Below are positions 33,204 to 39,823 of a stretch of DNA of 64,000 nucleotides, piece by piece. Within the stretch, counting starts at the first letter, position 1, and each line of letters begins with the position of its first letter. Source of the DNA: Paenibacillus alba (GTDB lineage Bacteria; Bacillota; Bacilli; Paenibacillales; NBRC-103111); NCBI RefSeq assembly GCF_013204855.1, contig NZ_JABMKZ010000006.1, positions 124,001-188,000 on the forward strand. The letters run 5' to 3'. A program made the position numbers and the translations under genes. Under the pieces are notes generated by a model, which was not told the origin of the DNA, ran no database searches, and was given only the letters and a program-made list of their open reading frames with translations.

Positions 33204-34136
33204 ATGTCACTTTTAAAGAAGCTATTTGGCAAGCGAACAATTCAGAGTCCAACCTTCATAAAGGACTTCTCTAAAGACAACCATCAACTCATTACCTTGA
33301 ATAAACTCTTAAACAGTGTTATTGATGGTGAAAACAATGTTTACTTCGAATTGAAGAACTCATTTCTACCTATCATTTGTCTCCATGATATTCGTATTGA
33401 ATATGGTGATTACGTGGCTCAACTTGATTTTGTCGTGATTTCGAACAAATTTACATGCATTTTGGAGACAAAGAAATTAAGTGGTAATATCTCCATTGAT
33501 TCAGATGGTAACTTTGTACGAACCTTGAAAAATAGAAATGGAAGAGAGTACAAAGAGGGCATATACAGTCCAATTACTCAAAATACAAGGCATGTAGATA
33601 TTCTTAAGCATGTTCTTTCCAAAGAGTTGAAGATCAACAATATGCCAATCCTGTCTCTTGTGGTGATGGCTAACCCAAAAACGATTATTAAGAAAGTCAA
33701 ATGCCCAGCAGAGATTGAAAAGACACTGATTAAGTATGACCAAATAAAAGTTACGTTAGAGAAATATCAAAATGATAAAGCAAATCAATACGATTTAGCG
33801 GAAGATAACATGTTTGATATTGCTAATCTCTTGGTTAAGCTGAATACACCAATTGACATGGACTTTGATGCAAAACATCAGCTTTCAAGCATAGAGGTTC
33901 CTGTTCAGATTAGTAGGAAAGATGAATCTCAGCTTCGTGAAGAACTTACAGCATATAGACTTCTGACTTCAAGGGAAGAACAAGTGAAAGCTTATTTCTT
34001 ATACAATAACGCTGAGATGGATGATATGATTGCCAAGTATCCACGAACGGAAGCTGAACTTCTTGAAGTGAAAGGGTTTGGCAAGGTTAAGGTTGAAAAA
34101 TATGGTAGTGCGATTCTAAGTATCTTCAATGGGTGA
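33204..34136 (+). CDS. NERD nuclease-related protein with C-terminal HRDC domain
   Basis: NERD domains belong to the PD-(D/E)xK nuclease superfamily. In this 310-aa protein the core reads VAQLDFVVIS (Asp75) and CILETKKLSG (Glu88-x-Lys90), the expected active-site triad, in residues 45-160. The C-terminal 75 residues (about 235-308; TSREEQVKAYFLYNN, then a KGFGKVKVEKYG helix-hairpin) form an HRDC-type nucleic-acid-binding domain. Such proteins are common in Bacillota and suspected to process DNA. AAGGAGAG precedes the ATG. A membrane protein gene follows after about 200 bases. Confidence 0.85.
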   Translation: MSLLKKLFGKRTIQSPTFIKDFSKDNHQLITLNKLLNSVIDGENNVYFELKNSFLPIICLHDIRIEYGDYVAQLDFVVISNKFTCILETKKLSGNISIDSDGNFVRTLKNRNGREYKEGIYSPITQNTRHVDILKHVLSKELKINNMPILSLVVMANPKTIIKKVKCPAEIEKTLIKYDQIKVTLEKYQNDKANQYDLAEDNMFDIANLLVKLNTPIDMDFDAKHQLSSIEVPVQISRKDESQLREELTAYRLLTSREEQVKAYFLYNNAEMDDMIAKYPRTEAELLEVKGFGKVKVEKYGSAILSIFNG

Positions 34137-34352
34137 GAAAATGACTAATGGCACATCAAAAAATGCAATTGAAGTGTAGAGATTTAATGTTTAGAATGCG
34201 TCTATTTCGATGGGTTCCCATACAAGTAGTTCGGTTTGTTGGAATGGCTGGATTTATAGTTTTGGGCTACAAAAATTTTCTGAATACAGGAGTTAAATGA
34301 AGGACTTAGCTAGTGAATGATTGTATAAATGTAGAAAGTTTCGGTGGATAGT

Positions 34353-35450
34353 ATGCGTGGAAATCGTTTTTGGGAATTTTATCTAGTAAGATATTTACTT
34401 GGAACAATATTTGGAGTAGTGGTTTTATTTTATCTTGTGATTAATTACAATAACCAAATTACAGCTTCCTTTTTTGAAAGTGAAATACCTTCGAAAATTG
34501 AAAAAATAGAATGCAAGGATAAACAAATTTCAGGTGATAAATTAGAATGCAAGGAAAAAGAAAAACAAAAAGCTGAAGAGCTGCTTAACGCAGGCGATAG
34601 TCTAGGGGCTGTTAGGATGCTTCCAGATGAGGAAAAGATAAGCGCCAAAATAGCAAGTTTGTTGTATGAAACGACTTATGATTTAGGGAAAAAAGATGTA
34701 ATTGATATTTTGAAAACTTTAAGTAGTACTGATCAAAATTCAAGTAAGAATATTGCGGAAAATATTCAGTTAAAACAAACTGGCTTTCCTATTCTTGCAA
34801 CGATTGTATTGGTAGTATCTGGGTTCTTATACATGTACTTTTCAAGTATGGTTATTCTGGTTTTACATGGAATACGTTCAGTTCTTTTTCATAAATTCTT
34901 TGATAAAATTAAAATTAGTCAACAAAAGTTTATTGTATTGATACTAGGGGTATTAGTAGTTTTGATATTTATGTATTTTATTCGTTCTTCCAATAATGAT
35001 ATTCCAAGACATTGTGTAAGTATTATTCTGACTTTACTAGTCTTCGGTAGTATGAAAGTAAACTATTTGTCAGTTCTAAAGTTTTATAATGATCTAAGTT
35101 TGTTTAGGTCAAAAACAAGTCATAAGCAAAGTACAATAGAGATTAAGGAGATTTCATTGAAGGGATTTAAACAAACAACAAGTTATGCGGAGTCTTCTAA
35201 CGATCCATCTTCAGAAACGGGGCAAGAAGAACGCAAAGAATACATTGAATCATATAAGCATTTGAGAGAACATGGAAATGCATTTGGTATAATTATTTGT
35301 GAGCTTATATTTGCTGCTTGGCTTATTTTCTGGAACTTTTCATATTGGTCAATTTTTTATTGGTGTCTCATTGGATTTTCTTCATGGATACTTGGTACTT
35401 ATTTGGAGTATGGTGGAGTAATTAGTGCAAATAGAAGAAAACTTAGTTAG
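34353..35450 (+). CDS. Multi-pass membrane protein of unknown function
   Basis: The 365-aa protein has an N-terminal helix (about 14-35), an extracytoplasmic Lys/Glu/Cys-bearing domain of about 100 residues (KIEKIECKDKQISGDKLECK), a block of four helices between about 145 and 250, a cytoplasmic Ser/Lys/Glu-rich loop and two closing helices. Two CKxK pairs in the outer domain might form a disulfide. No family is recognised. GTG at 34344 and ATG at 34353 are both possible; the ATG fits CGGTGG better. It ends the rightward gene run of the island. Confidence 0.6.
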   Translation: MRGNRFWEFYLVRYLLGTIFGVVVLFYLVINYNNQITASFFESEIPSKIEKIECKDKQISGDKLECKEKEKQKAEELLNAGDSLGAVRMLPDEEKISAKIASLLYETTYDLGKKDVIDILKTLSSTDQNSSKNIAENIQLKQTGFPILATIVLVVSGFLYMYFSSMVILVLHGIRSVLFHKFFDKIKISQQKFIVLILGVLVVLIFMYFIRSSNNDIPRHCVSIILTLLVFGSMKVNYLSVLKFYNDLSLFRSKTSHKQSTIEIKEISLKGFKQTTSYAESSNDPSSETGQEERKEYIESYKHLREHGNAFGIIICELIFAAWLIFWNFSYWSIFYWCLIGFSSWILGTYLEYGGVISANRRKLS

Positions 35451-35523
35451 AATCCAGACTATTCCAAATAATAAAGTGTATTTCACTTTGCCCTTTTAGC
35501 TTAGATAAAATTCTTCTTCCATG

Positions 35524-35559
35524 TAAGAATCCCCTTACTCCATAGCAAGGGGATTCTTA
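35524..35559. terminator. Long hairpin between convergent genes
   Basis: TAAGAATCCCCTTA and its near-complement CAAGGGGATTCTTA pair around an eight-base loop. It lies between the membrane-protein gene and the leftward 52-aa peptide gene and could stop transcription in both directions. Confidence 0.7.
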
Positions 35560-35565
35560 GTTAAT

Positions 35566-35724
35566 TTAAAAAGAATGAATTAATTCAATTACAAGCCATA
35601 CTAATAAGCTTGCCAGCGCACTTGTAATCACTCTTGTTAAAAAAGAAGCCCAATAACTTGGTGAGTGTATGCGTTTCTTAATTAATTCCAATATTATCTT
35701 TAATAACTTCTTTAATTTTTCCAT
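35566..35724 (-). CDS. 52-aa membrane peptide, toxin-like
   Basis: A short leftward gene with a strong GGAGGG ribosome binding site nine bases before its ATG (complement of 35722-35724). The peptide starts with a Lys/Leu/Ile amphipathic helix (MEKLKKLLKIILELIKKR), then a turn (IHSPSYW) and a membrane helix (ITSALASLLVWLVIELI). Length, charge and helix match small bacteriocin-like or type I toxin peptides, though no antisense RNA could be identified. The tandem array begins 88 bases upstream of its start, so the array lies where its promoter region should be. Confidence 0.55.
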   Translation of the reverse strand: MEKLKKLLKIILELIKKRIHSPSYWASFLTRVITSALASLLVWLVIELIHSF

Positions 35725-35811
35725 CGTAAACCCTCCATTAGTATCTAGTTTAATGAACGATAGGAGGGGGAAATAAACCTACAAAATATGGGCTTGGTAT
35801 AAAAAGGTTAT

Positions 35812-36286
35812 ATGTAGAGTGGTCAAAGTAATGTAGAGTGGTCATAAGTAATGTAGAGTGGTCAAAGTAATGTAGAGTGGTCAAAGTAATGTAGAGTGGT
35901 CATAAGTAATGTAGAGTGGTCAAAGTAATGTAGAGTGGTCAAAGTAATGTAGAGTGGTCAAAGTAATGTAGAGTGGTCAAAGTAATGTAGAGTGGTCAAA
36001 GTAATGTAGAGTGGTCATAAGTAATGTAGAGTGGTCATAAGTAACGTAGAGTGGTCATAAGTAATGTAGAGTGGTCAAAGTAATGTAGAGTGGTCATAAG
36101 TAATGTAGAGTGGTCAAAGTAATGTAGAGTGGTCAAAGTAATGTAGAGTGGTCAAAGTAATGTAGAGTGGTCATAAGTAATGTAGAGTGGTCATAAGTAA
36201 TGTAGAGTGGTCAAAGTAATGTAGAGTGGTCATAAGTAATGTAGAGTGGTCAAAGTAATGTAGAGTGGTCAAAGTAATGTAGAGTG
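35812..36286 (+). repeat. Tandem array: 24 full 19/20-bp units plus a partial unit
   Basis: Units read ATGTAGAGTGGTCAAAGTA (19 bp, type A, 15 copies) or ATGTAGAGTGGTCATAAGTA (20 bp, type B, 9 copies), with a single base change in unit 13 (ACGTAG). Order: A B A A B A A A A A B B B A B A A A B B A B A A, then ten bases of unit 25. Units carry in-frame stops and change phase, so it is not coding; there are no spacers, so it is not CRISPR. On the minus strand each A unit contains TTGACC, a -35-like hexamer. Confidence 0.95.
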
Positions 36287-36419
36287 AAACCTTTTTAAGA
36301 TAAGCCGTGATAGTATGTAAGTTTTGTTGCCCTACTCACAGTCCATCTATTTCAATTCTAGCATAGATGATTTATTAAATCTACTATGAACCCTAGTAGC
36401 TTAGATCGAATATAATAAC

Positions 36420-36449
36420 AGACGCTTCAGGATGCAATCCTGAGCGTCT
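36420..36449. terminator. Hairpin downstream of the XRE gene
   Basis: AGACGCTTCAGGAT and ATCCTGAGCGTCT pair over about 13 positions with one bulged base and a three-base loop. It lies between the array and the leftward XRE gene; the T-rich side favours the plus strand, but it may act in both directions. The remaining 36287-36523 sequence shows nothing else. Confidence 0.65.
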
Positions 36450-36523
36450 ATTTGTTTTGAGTTAGGTGTTTGTAGCCTAGCTCATGCAAGCGGTGCAGAT
36501 GCCACTTCGTATGGCTAAATTCA

Positions 36524-36883
36524 TTATTTAATCTTATCATATGTGTCCAACATGTCTTTCACTAACCGCAAAACCAACTGTATCTCCTCTGTTTTACGTC
36601 CGTGGACAAGTGAGTTAAGTGTATCTACAAGAAGCTTTTTATCAGTGCGTTCATTAATGGATTCAATGTTCTCAAATTTAAATATTTCTCCTGGGGTCAC
36701 TTCTAAAGCAGAGATTACTTTTTCAAGTGTTTCTAATGTAATATTTCGTTCTCCTCTTTCAATATCAGAGATATAGCGATTATGTATTTGTGCTTTTTCA
36801 GCAAGTTGATCTTGAGTGTAGTTCTTTTCCTTACGTAAAGTACGTACACGTTCTCCGACCAATCTTAAAAGGTCTAAGGACAT
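36524..36883 (-). CDS. XRE-family transcriptional regulator (SinR/Xre-like)
   Basis: The first 65 residues of this 119-aa protein are a classical Cro/CI HTH: VGERVRTLRKEKNYTQDQLA, HNRYISDIERGERN, TLETLEKVISALEV. The C-terminal 50 residues are helical (dimerisation). Start chosen at the Met before SLDLLRLVG, with AAGGGAAGTG upstream; an earlier in-frame Met at 36922 is possible. It is the only leftward regulator in the island and faces the array and the 52-aa peptide, so control of that region is a reasonable guess. Confidence 0.85.
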   Translation of the reverse strand: MSLDLLRLVGERVRTLRKEKNYTQDQLAEKAQIHNRYISDIERGERNITLETLEKVISALEVTPGEIFKFENIESINERTDKKLLVDTLNSLVHGRKTEEIQLVLRLVKDMLDTYDKIK

Positions 36884-37119
36884 ATGTTCACTTCCCTTCA
36901 ACTCAAGATTAGGGAAGTTCAATTGATGTTAACACGCCTAGTATGTAGGAATATTTTATTTTATTCTATATATAAGTTGTGTTATTATCATTGTTGAATA
37001 CCTGAATTTGGGTTTTATAGAAAGCAAAGAGATATGGAGGACGATTTGTCTTTCTCTATCTTTTGTTTTGAAAATATAACAACAAAAAATCTAAGTTAAA
37101 TAAGTAAAGTGAGGTCAAC

Positions 37120-37785
37120 ATGATAAAGAGTAAACTAATGGTAAGTACTACGCTATCAATAATAATATTCACAGGATGTACGAATGTAAGTACTAGTAAT
37201 CAAGCAAAACCTACTGCTCAAGCAACATCTACAAATCAAGCATCAAAGTCAACACAGGAAGCTTCAACAGGAAGTAAATATGATTTAGCTTTTAATGAAA
37301 TAAAAGATAAGCGCTATGAAGAAGCAGATAAACTTTTGGAAGCAGAAATAAAAGATGTATTTTTTACGAAGATTGATCTACTGCCAGTAGAGAAGCAGGA
37401 TTTAGTAAATTTGCGTTACTTTGTAAAGGTACAGAAAAGCATTCCGAATGATTTAGACAATGCAGTGAATTATTTGAATCAGCTAAAACCCATAAAGGAT
37501 CTAGTTAGCGAAAAGGAAATTAAGGATTTACTTTCGAAGTACCAACCAGAGGTGGATGCAAAGTGGTCAAACAAGTATACAAGGGAGCAGCTTTTAAAAG
37601 ATAATAAAGCTCCATCCAAAAATCCAGAGGATTACAATTCAAAAGGTGAGTATGTACCAAAGAATGGTGCTTCGAAGAATCCAGCAGATTATAATGCTAA
37701 AGGTGAGTACAAGCCAGTTGAATCCATGACAAAAGAAGAAAAGCTGAAAGAACTTGAAGAGATGCTAAACAGGGCAACAAGGTAG
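37120..37785 (+). CDS. Lipoprotein with duplicated C-terminal motif
   Basis: The 221-aa protein begins with a lipoprotein signal (IIIFTGC, lipidated Cys20), then a Ser/Thr/Gln-rich linker and a helical TPR-like domain (about 50-150; LAFNEIKDKRYEEADKLLEA). Near the end two copies of a 14-residue motif occur (KNPEDYNSKGEYVP and KNPADYNAKGEYKP). It should sit on the outer face of the membrane. It diverges from the XRE gene across about 240 bases, and is the last gene before the right end of the island. Family not recognised. Confidence 0.7.
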   Translation: MIKSKLMVSTTLSIIIFTGCTNVSTSNQAKPTAQATSTNQASKSTQEASTGSKYDLAFNEIKDKRYEEADKLLEAEIKDVFFTKIDLLPVEKQDLVNLRYFVKVQKSIPNDLDNAVNYLNQLKPIKDLVSEKEIKDLLSKYQPEVDAKWSNKYTREQLLKDNKAPSKNPEDYNSKGEYVPKNGASKNPADYNAKGEYKPVESMTKEEKLKELEEMLNRATR

Positions 37786-37887
37786 ATGAGTGACAAGTAA
37801 ATGTGGAAGGTGATGAGATGTTACTCTGATTTATAAGAATGATCTCATCGCTGGATTAAGTGGAATAGTTGATATTGCATACATGAA

Positions 37888-37913
37888 AGAGTAGCCATTG
37901 CTGCTCTTTTTTG
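37888..37913 (+). terminator. Probable terminator at the right end of the island
   Basis: AGAGTAGC and GCTGCTCT pair over eight positions with one G-U wobble and a four-base loop, then five T. The rest of 37786-38121 shows no gene. Confidence 0.6.
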
Positions 37914-38121
37914 TAGTAGAGATAAATTGGAGTTGGGGATGCTTATAATTGGGCAAATGGGATGGTCGGGCTAATGTGAAAAAAAGGGATGTGTGAAGAT
38001 AAAATGTCAACACCAGTTTACTTAATACCGTCACTACCTTATAATGTAAATTGTAATAACAATACGAGAAGTGGTCTATATTTTATTGGATACTAATTTT
38101 ACGTGATAATATCAAGTGCAG

Positions 38122-38262
38122 ACGCGTTCCGCACTGCAAAACGCAGCATCCGTAGCAGCTATGTTCTTGACTACTGAAGCGGTTATCGCTGATAAGCCAG
38201 AAAAAGACAAACCAGGCATGCCTGATATGGGCGGCATGGGTGGAATGGGCGGAATGATGTAA
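38122..38262 (+). pseudogene. attR: groEL 3'-end fragment (46 codons plus stop)
   Basis: This segment repeats groEL codons from [10 protein letters not shown] to the final GGMM and stop, with two synonymous differences from the left copy (38196 and 38253). It has no start codon or ribosome binding site and is the displaced end of the original gene, or conversely the element-borne end. Excision between the two copies would restore a single intact groEL followed by the terminator at 38348. Confidence 0.92.
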
Positions 38263-38347
38263 TAGTGGCTGAATAGCCTTATGCATCAACGGTTTCCATT
38301 GTCATCTGTTATCTTGGGTAACAAATAAGTAACGCTTAATCATAGCA

Positions 38348-38395
38348 GAAGCCTCTCTTGCGTTCAGCAAACGTATGAGAGGCTTCTTTCTTTTT
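38348..38395 (+). terminator. Strong terminator, probably the ancestral groESL terminator
   Basis: GAAGCCTCTC and GAGAGGCTTC form a perfect ten-pair stem with a 19-base loop, followed by a T-rich run. It lies 85 bases after the groEL fragment and has no other gene to serve. Confidence 0.85.
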
Positions 38396-38410
38396 AGTTA
38401 AAGCATAACA

Positions 38411-38453
38411 AAATGCAGCAAAAGGGAGATAGCCCCCCCTTGCTGCATTTTTC
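38411..38453. terminator. Bidirectional terminator of the YjcZ gene
   Basis: AAATGCAGCA and TGCTGCATTT form a ten-pair stem with further inner G/C pairing. It lies between the ancestral groESL terminator and the leftward YjcZ gene. Confidence 0.75.
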
Positions 38454-38465
38454 TTTACTCTAATC

Positions 38466-38555
38466 TTACCAAGCAAAAGCTACTGTAATAATCACTAAGA
38501 GGATAAAAAGAACCAGAATTGCTGCTGCATTGTTGCCTCCATAAGCTGCTCCCAT
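38466..38555 (-). CDS. YjcZ-family small sporulation peptide
   Basis: A 29-aa peptide: a Gly/Asn-rich start (GAAYGGNNAA) followed by one membrane helix (ILVLFILLVIITVAFAW). This is the pattern of YjcZ/YbaK-region small sporulation proteins, made in many copies by spore formers. AAGGAG lies before the ATG (complement of 38553-38555). A longer frame extends upstream but lacks family similarity. Its presence supports a spore-forming host. It marks the first chromosomal gene after the island. Confidence 0.85.
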   Translation of the reverse strand: MGAAYGGNNAAAILVLFILLVIITVAFAW

Positions 38556-38781
38556 AGTTAAGCACTCCTTTACAAAAAAATGCTGTTGCATGGTTATATT
38601 ATTCGTTAATTGGCATATATGACTGGACTCGGGACCTCTTTTTTGATTGTTATTCATGTTCATCATTTGAACCGAGAAGGGGAAATTACGCGTTAGGCTT
38701 GCTGGGAGACTTTTTACATTTGCATACAAATGCATGTTCGTGCGATACTGTTCTTATAACAGTTAAGGAGATATATGGAAT

Positions 38782-39429
38782 ATGAGAAATTTCATTGGAC
38801 TCATTACATTAGTAAGTGTTATTGCACTAACTGGGTGCAGCTTTGCACCTAAATCTCTAACAGCAGTGAAACCCAGTCCAACCCCTACATCAAGCGTTTC
38901 TATCACACCAAAACCAACCGAGACTCCACCGGCAAAGCAACAAATAAACGACGAATATTACTTCACCAAAGCTGATCAACATCCGGAGAAAGCGCTTATT
39001 GATGTAATCAACGCTTCGAAAACAACGCTCGACATTGCAATTTACACCTTGGTGCATCCTGATATTGTAGCTGCCATCAAAGAGGCGAAGAAGCGCGGCG
39101 TGGCTGTCCGAATTATTAGCGATAAGATCCAGTCTTCGGGAAAAACCCAAGAAGAGGCGATGAAGCTTTTGGGCAGTGCGGGTATTCCGATGATGGTTAA
39201 CAAACACAGTGGACTCATGCACCTTAAAGTGACCATCGCAGACAAACAGGTTGTGACAACAGGGTCATATAACTATTCCAAAGCATCTTCCACAACGAAT
39301 GATGAAGTATTGATGGTTATCCATAACGAAGATGCTGCAAAGTCCTTCTCTGATCAATTCGACAAAATGTGGAATGATACGAAAGGCTTTGAGAAGTTTG
39401 AGAAGAAAACTGTTCAAAAAACGAAGTGA
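38782..39429 (+). CDS. Phospholipase D-like lipoprotein
   Basis: The 215-aa protein has a lipoprotein signal (IALTGC, Cys19), a Pro/Thr-rich linker and a single PLD domain. The HKD motif is complete: His147-x-Lys149-x4-Asp154 followed by TTGSYNYS. Single-HKD proteins of this size usually act as dimers; relatives include the Nuc-type nucleases and PLD-like hydrolases. It should be anchored on the outer face of the membrane. AAGGAG precedes the ATG. Substrate is unknown. Confidence 0.85.
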   Translation: MRNFIGLITLVSVIALTGCSFAPKSLTAVKPSPTPTSSVSITPKPTETPPAKQQINDEYYFTKADQHPEKALIDVINASKTTLDIAIYTLVHPDIVAAIKEAKKRGVAVRIISDKIQSSGKTQEEAMKLLGSAGIPMMVNKHSGLMHLKVTIADKQVVTTGSYNYSKASSTTNDEVLMVIHNEDAAKSFSDQFDKMWNDTKGFEKFEKKTVQKTK

Positions 39430-39528
39430 AAGCTGCCCTCCTCCTACTGATCTTTGATTGCGATGTTTCAAAGTTAATGCTAATATACTTCTGGAAACAA
39501 AGAAAGATGAATTAGAGGTAATGTATTC

Positions 39529-39642
39529 ATGGATATGGACTATTTCATGCTCATATTTGGTTGTATTTTTGCAGCTTTCGCTGTTGTAGGCCTTGGAGCG
39601 TTATTTCTTTTGATTCGTCGAGAGAAGAAAGCGGACGAATAA
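39529..39642 (+). CDS. 37-aa single-pass membrane peptide
   Basis: The short frame starts with MDMDYFMLIFGC, has one membrane helix to about residue 30 (AAFAVVGLGALFLLI) and a charged tail RREKKADE. AGAGGT lies about ten bases before the ATG. No family recognised, but the hydrophobic helix plus basic tail looks like a real small membrane protein rather than chance. It follows the PLD gene after 100 bases. Confidence 0.55.
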   Translation: MDMDYFMLIFGCIFAAFAVVGLGALFLLIRREKKADE

Positions 39643-39823
39643 GTATGTATGACCAAGAATATGGAAGCAGCGGCGCCACTGGACAATCTCTGGTGGCGCT
39701 TATTTGATTCGTGGACATAGGATAGAGAAAGATGATATCCTGTTTTTGATAGATTTAGATAGATTTTTGTCGAAACGGCTCATAGAGCGTTCGATGGTCA
39801 TTGGATACAAAGGAGACGCAGCT

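Larger units (their letters stand above)
16323..38121 (+). mobile_element. Integrated genomic island of about 21.9 kb in the groEL 3' end
   Basis: The segment between the two groEL-end copies is markedly AT-rich compared with both flanks. It starts with a tyrosine recombinase pointing inward and holds mostly small genes of unknown function, HTH regulators, a second recombinase and defence-like genes. Groups of genes are separated by their own terminators. No capsid, tail, portal, terminase, relaxase or type IV secretion genes are seen, so it is not a plain prophage or a self-conjugating element. It may be a satellite, a mobilisable island or a passive defence island. The right flank keeps a groEL-tail fragment and a strong terminator that probably belonged to groEL originally. 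Confidence 0.9.

Noticed and set aside
35812-36286. CRISPR array
   Set aside because: Units follow each other directly with no unique spacers, are only 19-20 bp and no cas genes are present.
35812-36286. Classical plasmid iterons
   Set aside because: Iterons usually lie beside the rep gene in few copies; the only rep-like gene is about 15 kb away, so an origin function is not supported, though not excluded.
16323-38121. Complete prophage or conjugative element
   Set aside because: No terminase, portal, capsid, tail, lysis, relaxase, coupling protein or type IV secretion genes are seen; only integrases, regulators and accessory genes.
38122-38262. Separate small GroEL-like gene
   Set aside because: No start codon or ribosome binding site; it is an exact copy of the groEL tail and is better read as an attachment-site remnant.
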